Of a stretch of DNA of 64,000 bases, positions 1 through 11,599 are shown one piece after another. The notes below the pieces were generated by a model. The model was not told where the DNA came from, made no database searches, and saw only the letters and a program-made list of their open reading frames with translations. Each line of letters begins with the position of its first letter. Position 1 is the stretch's first letter. Origin of the DNA: Aporrectodea caliginosa (taxonomy: Eukaryota > Annelida > Clitellata > Crassiclitellata > Lumbricidae); contig JACEVL010001189.1 of assembly GCA_020284085.1 (NCBI GenBank), forward strand, positions 84,339 through 148,338, given 5' to 3'. The translations under genes and the position numbers were made by a program.

Positions 1-240
1 GACAAACAGAGACAGAGACACAGACAAACAGAGACAGAGACACAGACAAACAGAGACAGAGACACAGACAAACAGAGACACAGACACAGACAAACAGAGA
101 CACAGACACAGAGACACAGAGACACAGACACAGAGACACAGACAGAGACACACAGACACAGAGAGACAGAGACACAGAGACACAGAGAGACAGAGACACA
201 GAGACACAGAGACAGTTACAGATAGAGAAAGAGAGAGAGA
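1..240. repeat. GACA/CAGA-rich minisatellite
   Basis: The first 240 bases are built from GAGACA, CAGACA and CAAACAGAGACA blocks in imperfect tandem. The array runs off the left edge of the window, so its full length is unknown. Confidence 0.9.
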
Positions 241-1910
241 AGGGATACCCAATAATAAGAATGGGTCCACTGATTGGAGAGTGGTTGGGGCAGAGATGGA
301 TGACTGACAGGTGGAGTTGAAGGATGTTAAGACGAGACGATGGCAGAGACAAGCTTTCACTGTTATTAATACACAAAATGTAACAAAATGTAAAAAAAAT
401 CATTTTCTTCGCAAGAGAACATCGATTACCAACTCGCTTGAGAAGGCCTAAGTCCCCCGAAGATTGACTCTCAAGATCCTGTAAGAATAGCCACGACCTA
501 ATCGAAAGATTTTCTTTTAGCACACCATCTAAATCATCCTAAGATTTATGTCTATCATATTTCCAGTCTATTTGAACAGTAGGGCCTATTGAAATCAATA
601 ATATTTTTCGTCTTGCAATTACTAATTTCTTAATGAAGCAATTAATCATCGTTATAGGGCCTACTTAATTATGTAAGTGGTATTCTTCAAGTCAAACTCA
701 ATATGAAAACAGAAGTTGGATGAGAAGCAGGAAAGAGGAATGCAAACAAGGAGAAGAAAAGACGATTATAAGGAAGTACTTACTTCCCGTTTCTTTTTCT
801 ACTCATTTGCATTCTTCTTCTAAAGTGAATAGATACGGGATATAACTTGCCAAAAACTATAATCTCTCTAATCATGATGCAACTAAGCCTATTTATTTAG
901 CACCAATTGTTAAGTATACCATTTCTAGGCAAAGCACAGCAGCTTACTACATTGAGTTTTCATTTATAACGCGCGCAAGGTCAGCAAGCTGAATCTGAAT
1001 GTGATTGAGGGTTTAACCTGATGTCTTTATGCAATACTAACCTCCCATGTGAGACTCGAAACTTTATGTTACACGACAAGAACTCCGACCATTTGACTAC
1101 CGTATCCAATAGGTCAGTAATTTTACACACTGAACACTATGTAGGCCCTAACGGTTTGAATAATTTGGACGCGATTACTTTTCAAAGCACTCCTACACTA
1201 TACCTGGGAGTTGATATAGGAAGGCTTAGTCAAAGTATACCCCGCAGTCGATCGAGTCGAGTGCATACGATCGACTTGGCTCGGCCGACGATCGACTCGA
1301 TCGACTTCGATGACTTGGACTGTAGTCTCTTGGCCAAAATTGCTGACGACTGTTGCATTCTTATATTCCAGTTGATATAGGAAGGCTTAGTCCAGTGTCG
1401 TGTCAAAGAAGTTTTGTTAGAACTCTTACGCAGTTTCCTACATAATTAGCTATAACTTAATAATTTTAGGAGAAAGTTTGACTACATAATTAGCTATAAC
1501 TGAATAATTGTAGGAGAAAGTTTGACTAATGTAGTCCTTGTGTACTGAATTCGTTTAATTGTCAATCGGAACAGTTTATTTATTTATTTATTTAAGTATT
1601 GCGTCAGAAAACAGAACAGATAGCCTAACAGTACACATCATGACAGAAACAGATCAGTCACTGCGCAACAGGAAGCCAGGAAAAAGCTAAAAGCTTACAC
1701 CACCCTGGCCCCTAGTACCTGGTTAACATTTCAGTCAACGTTTAGTGTCACACAGATCCAGATTAAATTATACTAACAGGCAGCTGAGTCCGAATAGATT
1801 TAGTACTATACATTAGACATTTTATACATTAAACATCATCATCATCATCATAGGACACATAAATCAGCACCAAAGTAAACAGAGGCAAATTTTATGACAA
1901 GATTATGAGA
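241..1910. other. Intergenic stretch with short direct repeats
   Basis: I see no convincing gene here. A 44-bp unit is tandemly duplicated at 1438-1525. A 23-bp direct repeat occurs at about 1209 and again at about 1371. Around 1250-1320 the sequence is rich in short ATCGAC/GTCGAT palindromes. Around 525-600 there is weak similarity to the block found upstream of the lectin first exons at about 3640 and 28740. The 119-codon open frame at 1021-1380 crosses the 23-bp repeat and has no family signature. Confidence 0.5.
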
Positions 1911-2012
1911 GACAGACAGTCAGAGAGACAGACAGACTGACAGAGACAGAAACAGAGACAGACAGAGAGACAGAGAGACAGATAGACAGAGAGACAGAGA
2001 GAGACAGAGGGA
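1911..2012. repeat. GACAGA microsatellite
   Basis: An array of GACAGA and GAGACAGA units about 100 bp long, similar in composition to the array at the left edge of the window. Confidence 0.85.
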
Positions 2013-2317
2013 GACTAGGCCTATGTAGGGTGATTCTGAAATGGATCTGAGCTATTTAGAAAATATATTAAATATGTTAAACAATTCACTCTTAGTAATT
2101 TGACAGTTTTTTGTCGACCAGAGGAATATAATAGACGTAGTTGTAATTGTAGGCTAATTACAACAGTTTATATGACATTGTCAGTAGCAAGCTATTGCTA
2201 CTGTTTTCCTCTTTTCTTCCATTTTTTATTAATTTTTAGTATCGTTTTATTTTGTATGTTGAATTTATCTAAAAATAAAACTTGGGAAGTATGCACTTTG
2301 GAAGACACTAGCATGGG

Positions 2318-2811
2318 CGACCTCCATTGTTAAAACTTGGTGAACAAATCCTCGTGTCTCAAAGAGGGCGAAGCACCTGCAGCCCATATGTAATCATGTA
2401 CAATTGTAAATGGTTAACATGGAGAGTACGGGTTCAACCCTACTCTGAGTAGGTTGCTGTGTTGGAATATGAGCAAGAAGTCCTTCACTCACAATTATTG
2501 CCGAGCTCTATCGATTGATAGTTGATCAGTAGATAGATAGGCGCAACTAATAAATACTTGATGAATAATTAAAGTAAACTACAATACGCCGCATAGTTTT
2601 CGGCAATCTCTCATCTCTGCTCCAATTTCAACTTGTAACTGTAATGAAACATTTATATGGAGCCACTCAAAGAGAAGAACAAATACTCATCCTATAATAT
2701 TAATATGTTAGACGTTATTAAGAGCTAGACACTAGATCAAGTCCAGATGTCAATGGCCACTTTAAGTGCGATTTTTAACGTAACCATCATTATGTATTAT
2801 GCAAGATCGCA
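2318..2811 (+). repeat. Lectin upstream block, copy 0
   Basis: This block matches 60104-60560 closely and 29580-30000 more loosely, including a SINE-like GTACGGGTTCAACCC stretch at about 2425 that resembles a tRNA B box. In all three places it lies upstream of a lectin first exon or its relic. I infer that it was copied together with the promoter and first exon during tandem expansion of the lectin cluster. Confidence 0.6.
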
Positions 2812-2819
2812 GGTTCACT

Positions 2820-3116
2820 CAGTGGCGTAACTAGGGGTTCGTGCGCCCGGGGGCAAGAATTCCGCCAAAATTTCTGATGACCTTTTTTTTTTTTTTTTTG
2901 CTTTTTCCTCTGTTTTTTTAACAATAAACTTGTCAAATATCATTTTGCGCCCCCTTGCCCGTGCGCCCCCAGGCTCACGTACAAAAAGTTACTTTTTTTA
3001 ACCTATTTTTCAATTTTTACCGGATTTCTTTAACAAAAACACATTTTCAGACTAATTTTGCGCCCCCCTCCTGCGCCCGGGGCGGCCGCCCCCCCTGCCC
3101 CCCTGTTACGCCACTG
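2820..3116. mobile_element. hAT-type MITE, 297 bp, with 8-bp TSD
   Basis: The left end reads CAGTGGCGTAACTAGGGG and the right end, reverse complemented, reads CAGTGGCGTAACAGGGG. The element is flanked by perfect 8-bp direct repeats GGTTCACT at 2812-2819 and 3117-3124. Terminal inverted repeats starting with CAG and 8-bp target duplications are typical of hAT elements. The interior holds a poly-T run and G/C-rich GCGCCC blocks and no transposase, so it is non-autonomous. Confidence 0.9.
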
Positions 3117-3469
3117 GGTTCACTACGTTTATGCTTCGAGAGGAGCAATAGTTTGAGTTGTCTCCCAGTCTGTTTGGGAAGGAGACTCAAGGAGTTCTTG
3201 TATTTTTGTATTTCTGTTCTAGTCTGCTTAGTTTGCTTAGTTTCTTTGTTCTGCTTTGTGCGAAATAAAGTATATATATATATATTATTCAAGTTTCAAT
3301 GTTCCTTTACAGGCGACGACACTACGGCCATATATCCTCTACATGCCACTTGGTTTTCTTAATTCGCATCTCTGTAATAAATCTAATCCAGGTATTGATA
3401 GATACGTTATATGTGAGTCGTCAAGAGATTATCCATCAGTTAATTATGTATTGGACGCTGCAGTCTGCG

Positions 3470-3634
3470 TGCGAGCACGTAGGTGCGCATGCACTTAAGG
3501 GTATTCTACCGGATTGATTAGAAAGTGCAAAATCTAGTAAACAGATATTCGCGTAGGATTCTGAACACAGGAGATTTCACGAACCTGCAACGTCCACGCA
3601 TTGACAAAAATGCTTAAATTTACACGCACGTTTT
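3470..3634 (+). pseudogene. Truncated lectin promoter and first exon (unit 0)
   Basis: The sequence matches the proximal promoter, 5' leader and first codons of lectin C (30140-30310). The expected TATAAAA has become TGCAAAA at about 3526. A start codon at 3610 opens MLKFTRTF, matching the paralogous signal peptides. Homology then stops abruptly at about 3634, where a GCAGTTAAGATTTATG sequence begins that matches the upstream block at 28745. I read this as the junction of a tandem duplication that cut the exon. The product would be about 10 residues, so the unit is dead. Confidence 0.75.
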
Positions 3635-4521
3635 GCAGTTAAGATTTATGTCGATCACATTCGCTGTCAAATTGGACAGCACTGAAATTAACTAGTCTTG
3701 TAATTCATTAATTGGCTATCAAAACAATTGATTGCAGCTATAATTCAGGTTAAGTAAGACTCTGGAACAGAAACAGGATCTTACAGAAACGCTATCTTAG
3801 TCTACTTGTCAAAAATTGCAACCTCGCGAATCATAATGTAACAACATATTTAGGCTATGTAACGCCTATTGAAAAGCATACTACGGTACAACTAATAGCA
3901 TGACATCACATTTCTTACTAACTCACTCAATATGCATTGTGAGATTTCATTTAACCTATTACTGTGCTATGTCAATAATTCTGAATGAGAGGCGTGAAAC
4001 AATTGTGCATGGGGCATTCGCTGAAGGTACACTATATATCCGTTTGAAAATGTACAGTTCGCGTTACAATCCGAGTACTCTAACCATTTGGTTACCAAAC
4101 ACAGTGTACATTGTGCCAGCCATTTTATGCACTGAGCTTTATATTATGGCTTTCCAGTACAATTCAACCTTGCTCTTTACGCTTGCTTATACCTTGTATA
4201 ATATTAAATATCATTTAGACCAAAACACTAGATTTAGTCAAGACGTTAGTAGCCACTTCAAGTGTTATTATCTACTCAATAATCATAATTGAAGTTCCAA
4301 TGAACCATCAGAGGCGATACCAGCCCAGCCATATATCCTTTACATGCCACATGGTTTTCATGATTCGTATCTCCATAATAAATCTAATCCAGATGTTTAT
4401 AGCCACTTACATGTAAGTCGCCATAAATTTAACCCTCAGTTTATCATCTATCGAACGTTGCAGTCTGCATACGAGCCCACAGGTGCACGTGCACTTAAGG
4501 GCATCCCATCGGATCAGAAAG

Positions 4522-4527
4522 TATAAA
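4522..4527 (+). promoter_or_regulatory. TATA box of lectin A
   Basis: TATAAA lies in the context GAAAGTATAAAATC, about 100 bp before the start codon of lectin A. The same box in the same context occurs before every intact lectin first exon in the window (20044, 30200, 40870, 51486). It is preceded by a conserved element resembling GCACTTAAGGG. Confidence 0.75.
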
Positions 4528-4621
4528 ATCTGGTATATTTAGAGACATACGCATAGACTTCTCAGTTTTGCAGCTTATGAAATTTTTTTTGATGAACCTG
4601 CAAGGTGAGCACGTTCGTAAG

Positions 4622-7600
4622 ATGTTCAAATTTACGCGCGCTTTCCTTATCTTTCAACTGTTGGTTTTAACAGTAAATGGAGCAGATCAGAATTCACTGG
4701 CAGATGTAAAGTCCGATGTTGAAGCCTTGCAGGAGAACCTCATCGAAGATCTTGGTACAAAACGTGGACAAGAGATGAAGCGTCATACTCAGCATGGTTT
4801 GTAGGCCGTCTTTCATGTTTCTAGCAAAATAAAATGTTCTAATTCTAAAACTTACTTAGCGCCGTTCCGCAGCACACACGACAATCGTTGAATGTGTCAC
4901 CTAATGATGATTTCAGAATGAAGCCTGATATTGGAATAAAATATTTGTTACGCTCATTATGTGAGATTTTCGACAATAATTATTGTCGACTGCTTAAATG
5001 TCGTGACTCGTAACCACTTCATTTTCACAGACCATTGGCTTCTGTCGTTCCATTGTATCTGCAGGCATCTAGCGTTTATGAGTAATCTTAAATACTGCAT
5101 TGGTGACATCACGGTTTGGGTGAGGTGCAATTGATTGCAGCTTAATTCCTACTACAGGATTAATTTCTCTGGTGCTCAAATTGTACTGGAGTCCTATCTG
5201 CTTAGATTCAAGCTCTGTTGAACTGTGAATGTGTTCACAACTTCTTTCTTGATTCATATTTCTCAATTGACGTCGGAGAGCACAGAACCAGTAATAGCTT
5301 TTCGATCCCATGACAACTGAAATCTGTCGCCCACTTTCTTAAATGGTACGATCCGCCAACTAGGCTTACTGCATTGTTACCTTGACGAGCTTTTCAAAGA
5401 TCAGAACTATTAGGCAGTCCAATATGCTGAGTTGCTCAAAATCGTCGAGCGTGCTAAATTGAAGCCTTCACATTTGTCTAAGAGGCCTGCATAACTGTGC
5501 ATCGCGATAGCTCGTAGACTCTCATCGCCGCTGTTGTGGTCATCAAATTATGCTTGTGTCTTCGTATCGCCTACTAAGCTACAGCGGCTGATAAGGTCTT
5601 TCAGATCTCTGGCTCGAGTGTGTGGAAAAGTTTCCACGATCAGTTTAGGAAGCCATCAGTGATCGGTTACTTTGTAACAAACACATTTGAAACTCTGTTA
5701 TCTTCCTATTAACATTTGTGCTGCCAATTGGCATTTTATGGTACTCTAGAAGTTGCTACCCACGATGCTAAACCTATAGCAAACAAAGAGCATAATTTTA
5801 CACCAGATTCTATGCCGGTTAAGACGTCAGCTGCAATCGTAACTATTACATGCAAATTCATATTGCACCACTTCTCTTGACCTAATAAAATGAAACCACA
5901 ATCTATTAGAATGGTCTTCAAGAGATTGCGGAAAAAGGCAAAAAGAGGCTAAGGAGTTCATGTTGCAGATTGCTAGTTAACTTATTCCAGAAGGATGAGC
6001 CGACTAATGCAAAACTTTATTCTGGGCGGTATAAGTTCGAGCCAGTGTTGAATATCCACGTCTTCTTGCGCAGCAGAGCGAAGAATGCGCAGCAGAGTGA
6101 CTGGAAGAGACTGAGACGCAAATCTCCTTAATTGAGATACGATGGAGCTCAGCCTGCTACACGATTACGCATAAGCATGAGGATCTTTAAACTCAAATGC
6201 GAAACTGGATTTAAATCCAAATCAGCCGAACCGCAGCATTTAGAATTGATTGAAGCTGATTAATACAAGATAGAGTTATGCCTGCATAAATAGTATTTCT
6301 ATTGTCAATGTGTTTGAGCATACGAATTCGTGTATCAGGGTTATGACGACCTGAGTTAAGAGTGGACGTGCATTGTGCAAATCTGGCACAGGTGGTAAAA
6401 GCACATTAATTTTTTCAAATATGCTTCACATGCTCTGAGATGGTCAATTCCTGGTCCATGTTACCTCCCAACAATCGGCCTTTGAACGCAATCATGTAAC
6501 ACTTGACTTATCTGGCTCTATTTATGTCAACTTTTAACAATGAAGACCACTCCATTTTTCTGCAGCGCTTAGCGACCTCCTTTTGGTACATTGGAACTTC
6601 CGCTTTGATGGATCCATTCTTTCTTCTCTGCCACCTTGCAGGCAGTAATTTTGGGGCCGACGCTTCTTGTTCTTCCTCAGAGTTTTGTCTTAGCTCCTTC
6701 TATAGATTCTTTATACCGCTAATCTCATTAGTATCCTCCTCGATAAATAGGTTGCCTTGCTTCGCATCAGTATGCTAATTATACCCAGGCTTACATCTGT
6801 GGTCCGGCTGCTGCAGCTGCTACTCTGTTTGATCAGGTTGTGCATGTGTCGGAGACTTTAAATGCTTGGTTATCTTCAAATCGTCTTTGGTTGAATTCTG
6901 ACTACACTCGATTTATTTGACTTTGTAGCCGTACCCATAAAAAGTTCACAAAAAACGTTCTTGTTCTTTGCCGATCATTTCCAGATGTCAAATTCTCCAC
7001 CTCTATCCGAGACTTGGGCATAATTGTTGATTGCTTGCAACACCATCTGCTTCTGCACTTATCCACGTCTTTGTCTCTTCTAGAATCAACTTTGGCAATG
7101 GTAATTTCTCCCAATTGGGCGCCTCATTTATCTCTAAATTGTAGTCTTGTCTAAATGTTTCTGCTCGTCTGATCGGCGGCATCCAAAATTGTGCCCATAA
7201 TTTTATATCCGACTACATAATTTGCACTGGTTACCTTACCGCATTGAATATAAAACCGTAAAAATCTCCTAGTGGAATCTGCCTCTTCTTATCTGTGACA
7301 AATGTTTGCCTTTACCCATCTATTTCGATCGTCCCCATATCTTGTAATTATAGTCTTTCTTTTAAAATATAAATGAGCTAATAAGTCTGTCACCTTTCTT
7401 GTTCCACAAGTGCTTGAAGTCTTTTCTGTTTGATCGCGAGTTATCCCTGCGTGGTCGGGAGCGCTTCTGATGAGTTTTTTTCTCTTAATAAGTTTTCACT
7501 GATGCTATGTCATAAGTGGCTAGAAATTTATTTTCGCCTTTTTCACAATTTCTCATTTTTCCTCGATGCAGGTTTTTCTTACCTTTAAATGAATTTTCAT

Positions 7601-10600
7601 TGTGTCTTAAATATACAGTGTGTCCAGTAAGTTCGTGAACGATTTTGCTAGTTTGTTAAAAAAAACTACACAACAAAAATCAATAATTATTGTACCATTT
7701 AATAGGCAATAGTGTTGCCTTTGCTGGCTATAACAGCTTTCATTCGTCTGGGCAAAGATTCGATGAGGTTGTGCAAAGTTTCAAGCGATATCGAATTCCA
7801 TGCTTTTCGCAAACGACGTTTTAGCTGAGCAGGAGTTTTTGGTTCAGGATCTTTGTAGACACTGCTTGACAGTATACTCCAGAGATTTTCAATCGGTGAG
7901 AGATCAGGAGAGTTTGGAGGCCAGTTTTCAATGTAGTTAGGAATATTTTCGTTCAGCCATGCTCGCGAAACAGCAGATGTATGTGCTCGCGCACCATCCT
8001 GCTGGAAAACGCTAACGGCGTTGTCAGTGAATAGTCGTCGTTTCGAGATCGTTCCAGAAGTGTCCAGTCTGTCGTAAACTGGTTTCAATTCCTTCTTTAA
8101 AATGTCATTGATATAATACTCCGAGTTAATTGATGTATGCTGAGGTACAAAATGTAGTCGCGTTAATCCTGAGGCTGTCATACCTCCCCACACAAGAACA
8201 GTCGGACTAAACTTGACCTGCGAGGCGACAGGAACATTTTCTTCTTGCGAACCCCAAACGGTGTCATTGCGTGAGTTTGGAACATAGAACACTTGATACG
8301 GCGATTCGTCACTAAACAAAACATTAGACCAGTCTTCGAATTTCCAATGTCTATGCTGCCGCGTGAATAACAACCGTTTTCTTCTGAGCATCTGTTAGCA
8401 ATGGCGTCTTTCTGCGTTACCAACTTCTCCACTTCAACTCCACTTTCATGTAATTTCTGATTGTTTCTTTGTTGCCCTTGAGTCCACCTGCCTTGAGAGA
8501 TTTTTCTATCTGTCTCAATCCAAATCCTCGTCTGTATTTCGCCTTTTGATTATTTTAATAGCAGCCTGTGTCAAAATCTTTGGTCGAGCGCATCGTGCAT
8601 GATCGCCTAACTCGCCTTGCTTGCTTCTTTCAACCCATTTTGCAACCCAACCTTTCGATCGTCCTAATTTATGGCCTATAACGGAATATGAATATCCTTC
8701 TTGAGCAAAAATAGCAGCTTTCGAGCGTAACTGAACGTCTGCTATTTTGCCCATTTCCGAGTTTGTTTACGAAAAACGATCGCGAACTGCATAAAATTCG
8801 CTAAAAATAGCCTCTCAGCATAAATTGATGACGTCATTTCCTAGTTGCAAAAACCTCACACTTTTTACACTTTTTGGTTTCGGGACATACAGCTCTTTCA
8901 AATGACATAGGCCCTAAGCATTATTAATGTATGTTGCATAAATTTTCTGCTTTCTGCAAGCAAAATCGTTCACGAACTTATTGGACACCCTATAGAATAA
9001 CTATTCTTTAAAGGAAATGTTATTGAACAGTGTAAGGCGATACATGTATAGCCTACTTGTATAGGCCTACCTTTAAATAAGTTGTTCGCATTTGGAGATT
9101 CCTCGTCCTCACCTTCCACCGACCCGGACTTCGCAGTTTCTAACTGTACATAGCTGGATTTGGACTGAAGGACATTTTGTAAAGTTAAACTACGAATTTA
9201 TTGTTACTAGTAATCTCCCAAATATTGCCTAATTTTTATATGCATAGTTCATTTTGGCGCTGTATGTTTTCAGTTACCTGCCCTCGTGGTTTCACTTATC
9301 TACCTGGGGCTGGACGTTGTTACAGAGTTGTCCGTGAAAGTCACGATTGGAACTCGGCTGCTAGAAGATGTCTGGAGTTAAATCCTCGATCTCACTTGGT
9401 AGCCATTGAAACTGAAGCGGAAAACGCCGCACTGAAGACATTCCTTGCATCAGAGATCTATAGTATGTACATAGGCCTAATAGAAGTGTGAACCCGATTG
9501 CTCAATATTCAGGATGTTTTTGTATTCAAGTATGCGTGTAAGTGTTTAGGTAGCCTATGTATGCATGCATTTATATATGTATGTCTATTTCTGTGCGTCT
9601 TGAATGTAATTATGTACGTTTGTATGAATGCAGGTATGTATGTGTTACGAAGACACTAGCTGTAGCGTGTTTTATATAAAATTTCCTTATAAAGACGCTG
9701 CACGCATGACTATCTCACTGTTGCAAAAAAGTGCGTTTTAAGACAGTCTTCACACGTTGGCTGAATATAACAACACTCGTGTGCAGCGGAAAATGTTCCA
9801 ACAGTAAGGTCCAAGTTGTAAGTAGACAAAAATGGTCTCAAGCTGATGTACGGAGAATGGGTATCTGCACATCTTCATGAGCAGTACAGCTGTAGGATCG
9901 CAGATCGGTTGACGTGAGACCAGAACATCAAGAACAATGATGTTTGTCGGTGCCGACCACCAACACTCGCCCTGGGAGATACATACCGAACTCTATTTTC
10001 TCCCTTCAGATAACCTTCTATTTATGAGAGAATTTCAGCAGATTGGCCAGTAGTCGTGCGGCTCAGTTGAGGACGCATTCTTAACTTCGGCAAGCCTGTA
10101 AGAATGGAATTGCAATAGTTGAAGCGTGATCAGTATAAATGAATGTGCGTGTTTCTCTGATTTAAACGTAGAATGCTTATTACTCCAAAGGCTGCAACGT
10201 ATTTTGCTTCCGTCTAGGTTTCAGGTTCCTATAAGCGAACATGGGTATCAGTGTGTTCAGGGTGACTGATTATTTAGGGATATGCTGTTCAGTTATACTT
10301 GTATACTACATGAATGGCAATACAAATGTATTATAACGATACCAATGTATTTCTTTAACACTTTAACGACGAGATGCTACCTTTATCGCCGATGCTACCT
10401 TGTTTGCTGCAGTCCCTGGCAAGCCAGGACATGTTCTCCTCATGGCTGCCTCCACCCATCAAGTCGAGGGTTTATAGCTTATGGCCAAGATAATCATGAC
10501 AGGGTTCTACCGCAAGGTGACAACAGCATAAAACCTTTATCACCAGAGTGGCTGTACATATATTGACTAACTCCACGCCTGTTTATATACTATATAGCCT

Positions 10601-11108
10601 AGATGAGAATCGTGTGTGCTTATTTAACCTATTAGTCTATACATGTTCACCAGAGTGCTGCTTGACAGCTGGTTCAATAAAGAATATGCTCACTTACTTA
10701 GTGTGTACTAAAAGCGACTGGGACACCAATGCAGCTCGCCGTTAAAGTGTTAAAGAAGAGTTTAGAACTAATTGCAGTAACCATTAAATACAAATACTTG
10801 TTTTTAAAGGAAATGTAGGTAACAATGCTTGCATACCATCTTATTATTGGTCATCTCCTGGAAATCTTTTCTGGACAAGTGGTCAACGTCTGGTCGAAAA
10901 TGACTGTGGGACTCAATTCGTATGGAAAGTTGCAAGTGACACAAAGCTCGTATACGAGTTCACCAACTGGCATTCAGGTGAACCAAGCTGCGGCGACAGG
11001 GTGGAATTCTGCATGGATATTGATGCCAAAAGGAACTTCGCTTGGAACGATATACCGTGCAGCTTGAAGATTTGTCCAGTGTGCGAATACAATGATTCAT
11101 GTCTTTAA
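4622..11108 (+). CDS. Secreted C-type lectin A (3 exons, 217 aa)
   Basis: Exons are 4622-4796, 9274-9462 and 10819-11108, totalling 654 nt. All introns are phase 1 with GT donors and AG acceptors; the third exon has no internal ATG in frame. Residues 1-20 form a signal peptide ending VNG. Residues 21-58 are a polar stalk that lacks the Cys-Cys pair of lectin C because about six residues are missing. The CTLD runs from Cys61 to about Cys210. WTSG at 140-143 sits where WIGL is usual, and WND is at 197-199. The Ca2+-site-2 triplet is Glu-Pro-Ser (176-178), not the mannose-type EPN of lectins B and C, so sugar specificity may differ or be lost. An extra Cys lies at 216. I chose ATG 4622 over 4568 because MFKFTR is conserved in the paralogues. 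Secretion and sugar binding are inferred from the family. Confidence 0.85.
6787..7475 (+). pseudogene. Decayed CR1/L2-type LINE 3' fragment
   Basis: Lying in intron 1 of lectin A, this + strand stretch translates in shifting frames into motifs of the region after the reverse transcriptase core: WLSSNRLWLN, a SIRDLGIIVD block, FVSSRIN, SARLIGGI and a final LFDRELSLRGRERF. Stops and frameshifts are frequent. These motifs match the C-terminal region of CR1/L2/Rex-like LINE proteins. It is an old 5'-truncated copy with no coding capacity. Confidence 0.7.
7616..8992 (-). mobile_element. Tc1/mariner-type transposon, 1377 bp
   Basis: The ends form inverted repeats of about 35 bp: GGTGTCCAATAAGTTCGTG from the right end aligns with TGTGTCCAGTAAGTTCGTG on the left, followed by AACGATTTTGCT on both sides. 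TA dinucleotides flank at 7614-7615 and 8993-8994, the usual target duplication of this superfamily. A broken transposase gene lies inside on the minus strand. The element sits in intron 1 of lectin A in antisense orientation. TIR identity is high, so the insertion does not look very old. Confidence 0.93.
7699..8754 (-). pseudogene. Tc1/mariner transposase, frameshifted
   Basis: The N-terminal 79 codons (8754-8515) hold a helix-turn-helix DNA-binding domain. The catalytic part (8391-7699, 230 aa) carries the DDE triad: D in LFSDES, D in FQQDGARAHT and E in SPDLSPIENLW. I count 35 residues between the second D and the E, one more than the 34 of classical Tc1, so it may belong to a DD35E-type group. 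Between 8391 and 8515 the frame is broken by stops and at least two shifts, so no full transposase is made. In an intact element the enzyme would excise and reinsert the transposon at TA sites. Confidence 0.9.
9870..10140. repeat. Intron-2 shared repeat, lectin A copy
   Basis: This stretch contains GAGACCAGAACATCA, TTTGTCGGTGCC and a tract matching AGAGAATTTCAGCAGAT. Related sequence lies in intron 2 of lectin B (about 25900-26090) and lectin C (31960-32400), and downstream of both orphan first exons (44846-45060 and 52345-52560). It may be a SINE that predates the duplications. Here it mainly marks descent from a common ancestral intron. Confidence 0.6.
10359..10749. mobile_element. piggyBac-like MITE, 391 bp
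   Basis: TTAA flanks both sides (10355-10358 and 10750-10753). The left end reads CACTTTAACGACGAG and the right end, reverse complemented, reads CACTTTAACGGCGAG, a 15-bp inverted repeat with one mismatch. TTAA target duplications and a CAC or CCC start are characteristic of piggyBac elements. No transposase is present. The element lies in intron 2 of lectin A. Confidence 0.85.
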
Positions 11109-11256
11109 TCAGGTTTCGTTTTCCCGCGATCGTGGGCCTTATTGGATGCAGTGATACTGAAGTCTACTTATTCAAACTATTAAATGAAAAAATTTTGAAC
11201 TTATTTACTAATTAAGTTTATGCTTATCTGAGACTTTCCAGTGAAGTTTCTGTACA

Positions 11257-11262
11257 AATAAA
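11257..11262 (+). terminator. Polyadenylation signal of lectin A
   Basis: AATAAA in the context CAAATAAAATATTGC lies about 150 bp after the lectin A stop codon. The same context follows lectins B (27592) and C (33550), which supports it as the real signal. Confidence 0.7.
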
Positions 11263-11599
11263 ATATTGCTACAACGGCAGCTTATATTATGGTCAGAATA
11301 TTATCTTTAAATTAAAACTAAAATTTGCCATAATTGGACGTGTAGTCAATGTCGCTCATTCTTCGAAGTTGAATAATGTGTCAATTTATGTTCATGCCAA
11401 CGATAATATAACTTCCCTGCACTCTAAGAAGAGCACATGGCAAGTTATACGACTTAGCGAAAGTCAGCTGCCAAAGTCTAAACAGTATTGGTTTAACTCA
11501 GTAACAACTACCAGTCGTGTAATAAAAACTGCTCGATAAAAATCTTATAAGCGATAGAACGCTGTATGATATAGTCACTTTCTCCAACAATTCAATAGA

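Noticed and set aside
1..240. Possible CRISPR-like spaced repeat at the left edge
   Set aside because: There are no constant repeats with unique spacers; it is a simple GACA/CAGA satellite in eukaryotic DNA.
1021..1380. 119-codon open frame near the left edge
   Set aside because: No family motif, and it runs through palindromic ATCGAC sequence and into a 23-bp direct repeat that also supplies its stop.
2955..3362. Overlapping open frames on both strands at about 3 kb
   Set aside because: They cross the hAT-type MITE boundary and its G/C-rich terminal repeat; they are chance frames.
3900..4292. 130-codon open frame upstream of lectin A
   Set aside because: It lies in the lectin upstream block, has no recognisable domain, and the paralogous blocks do not keep the frame open.
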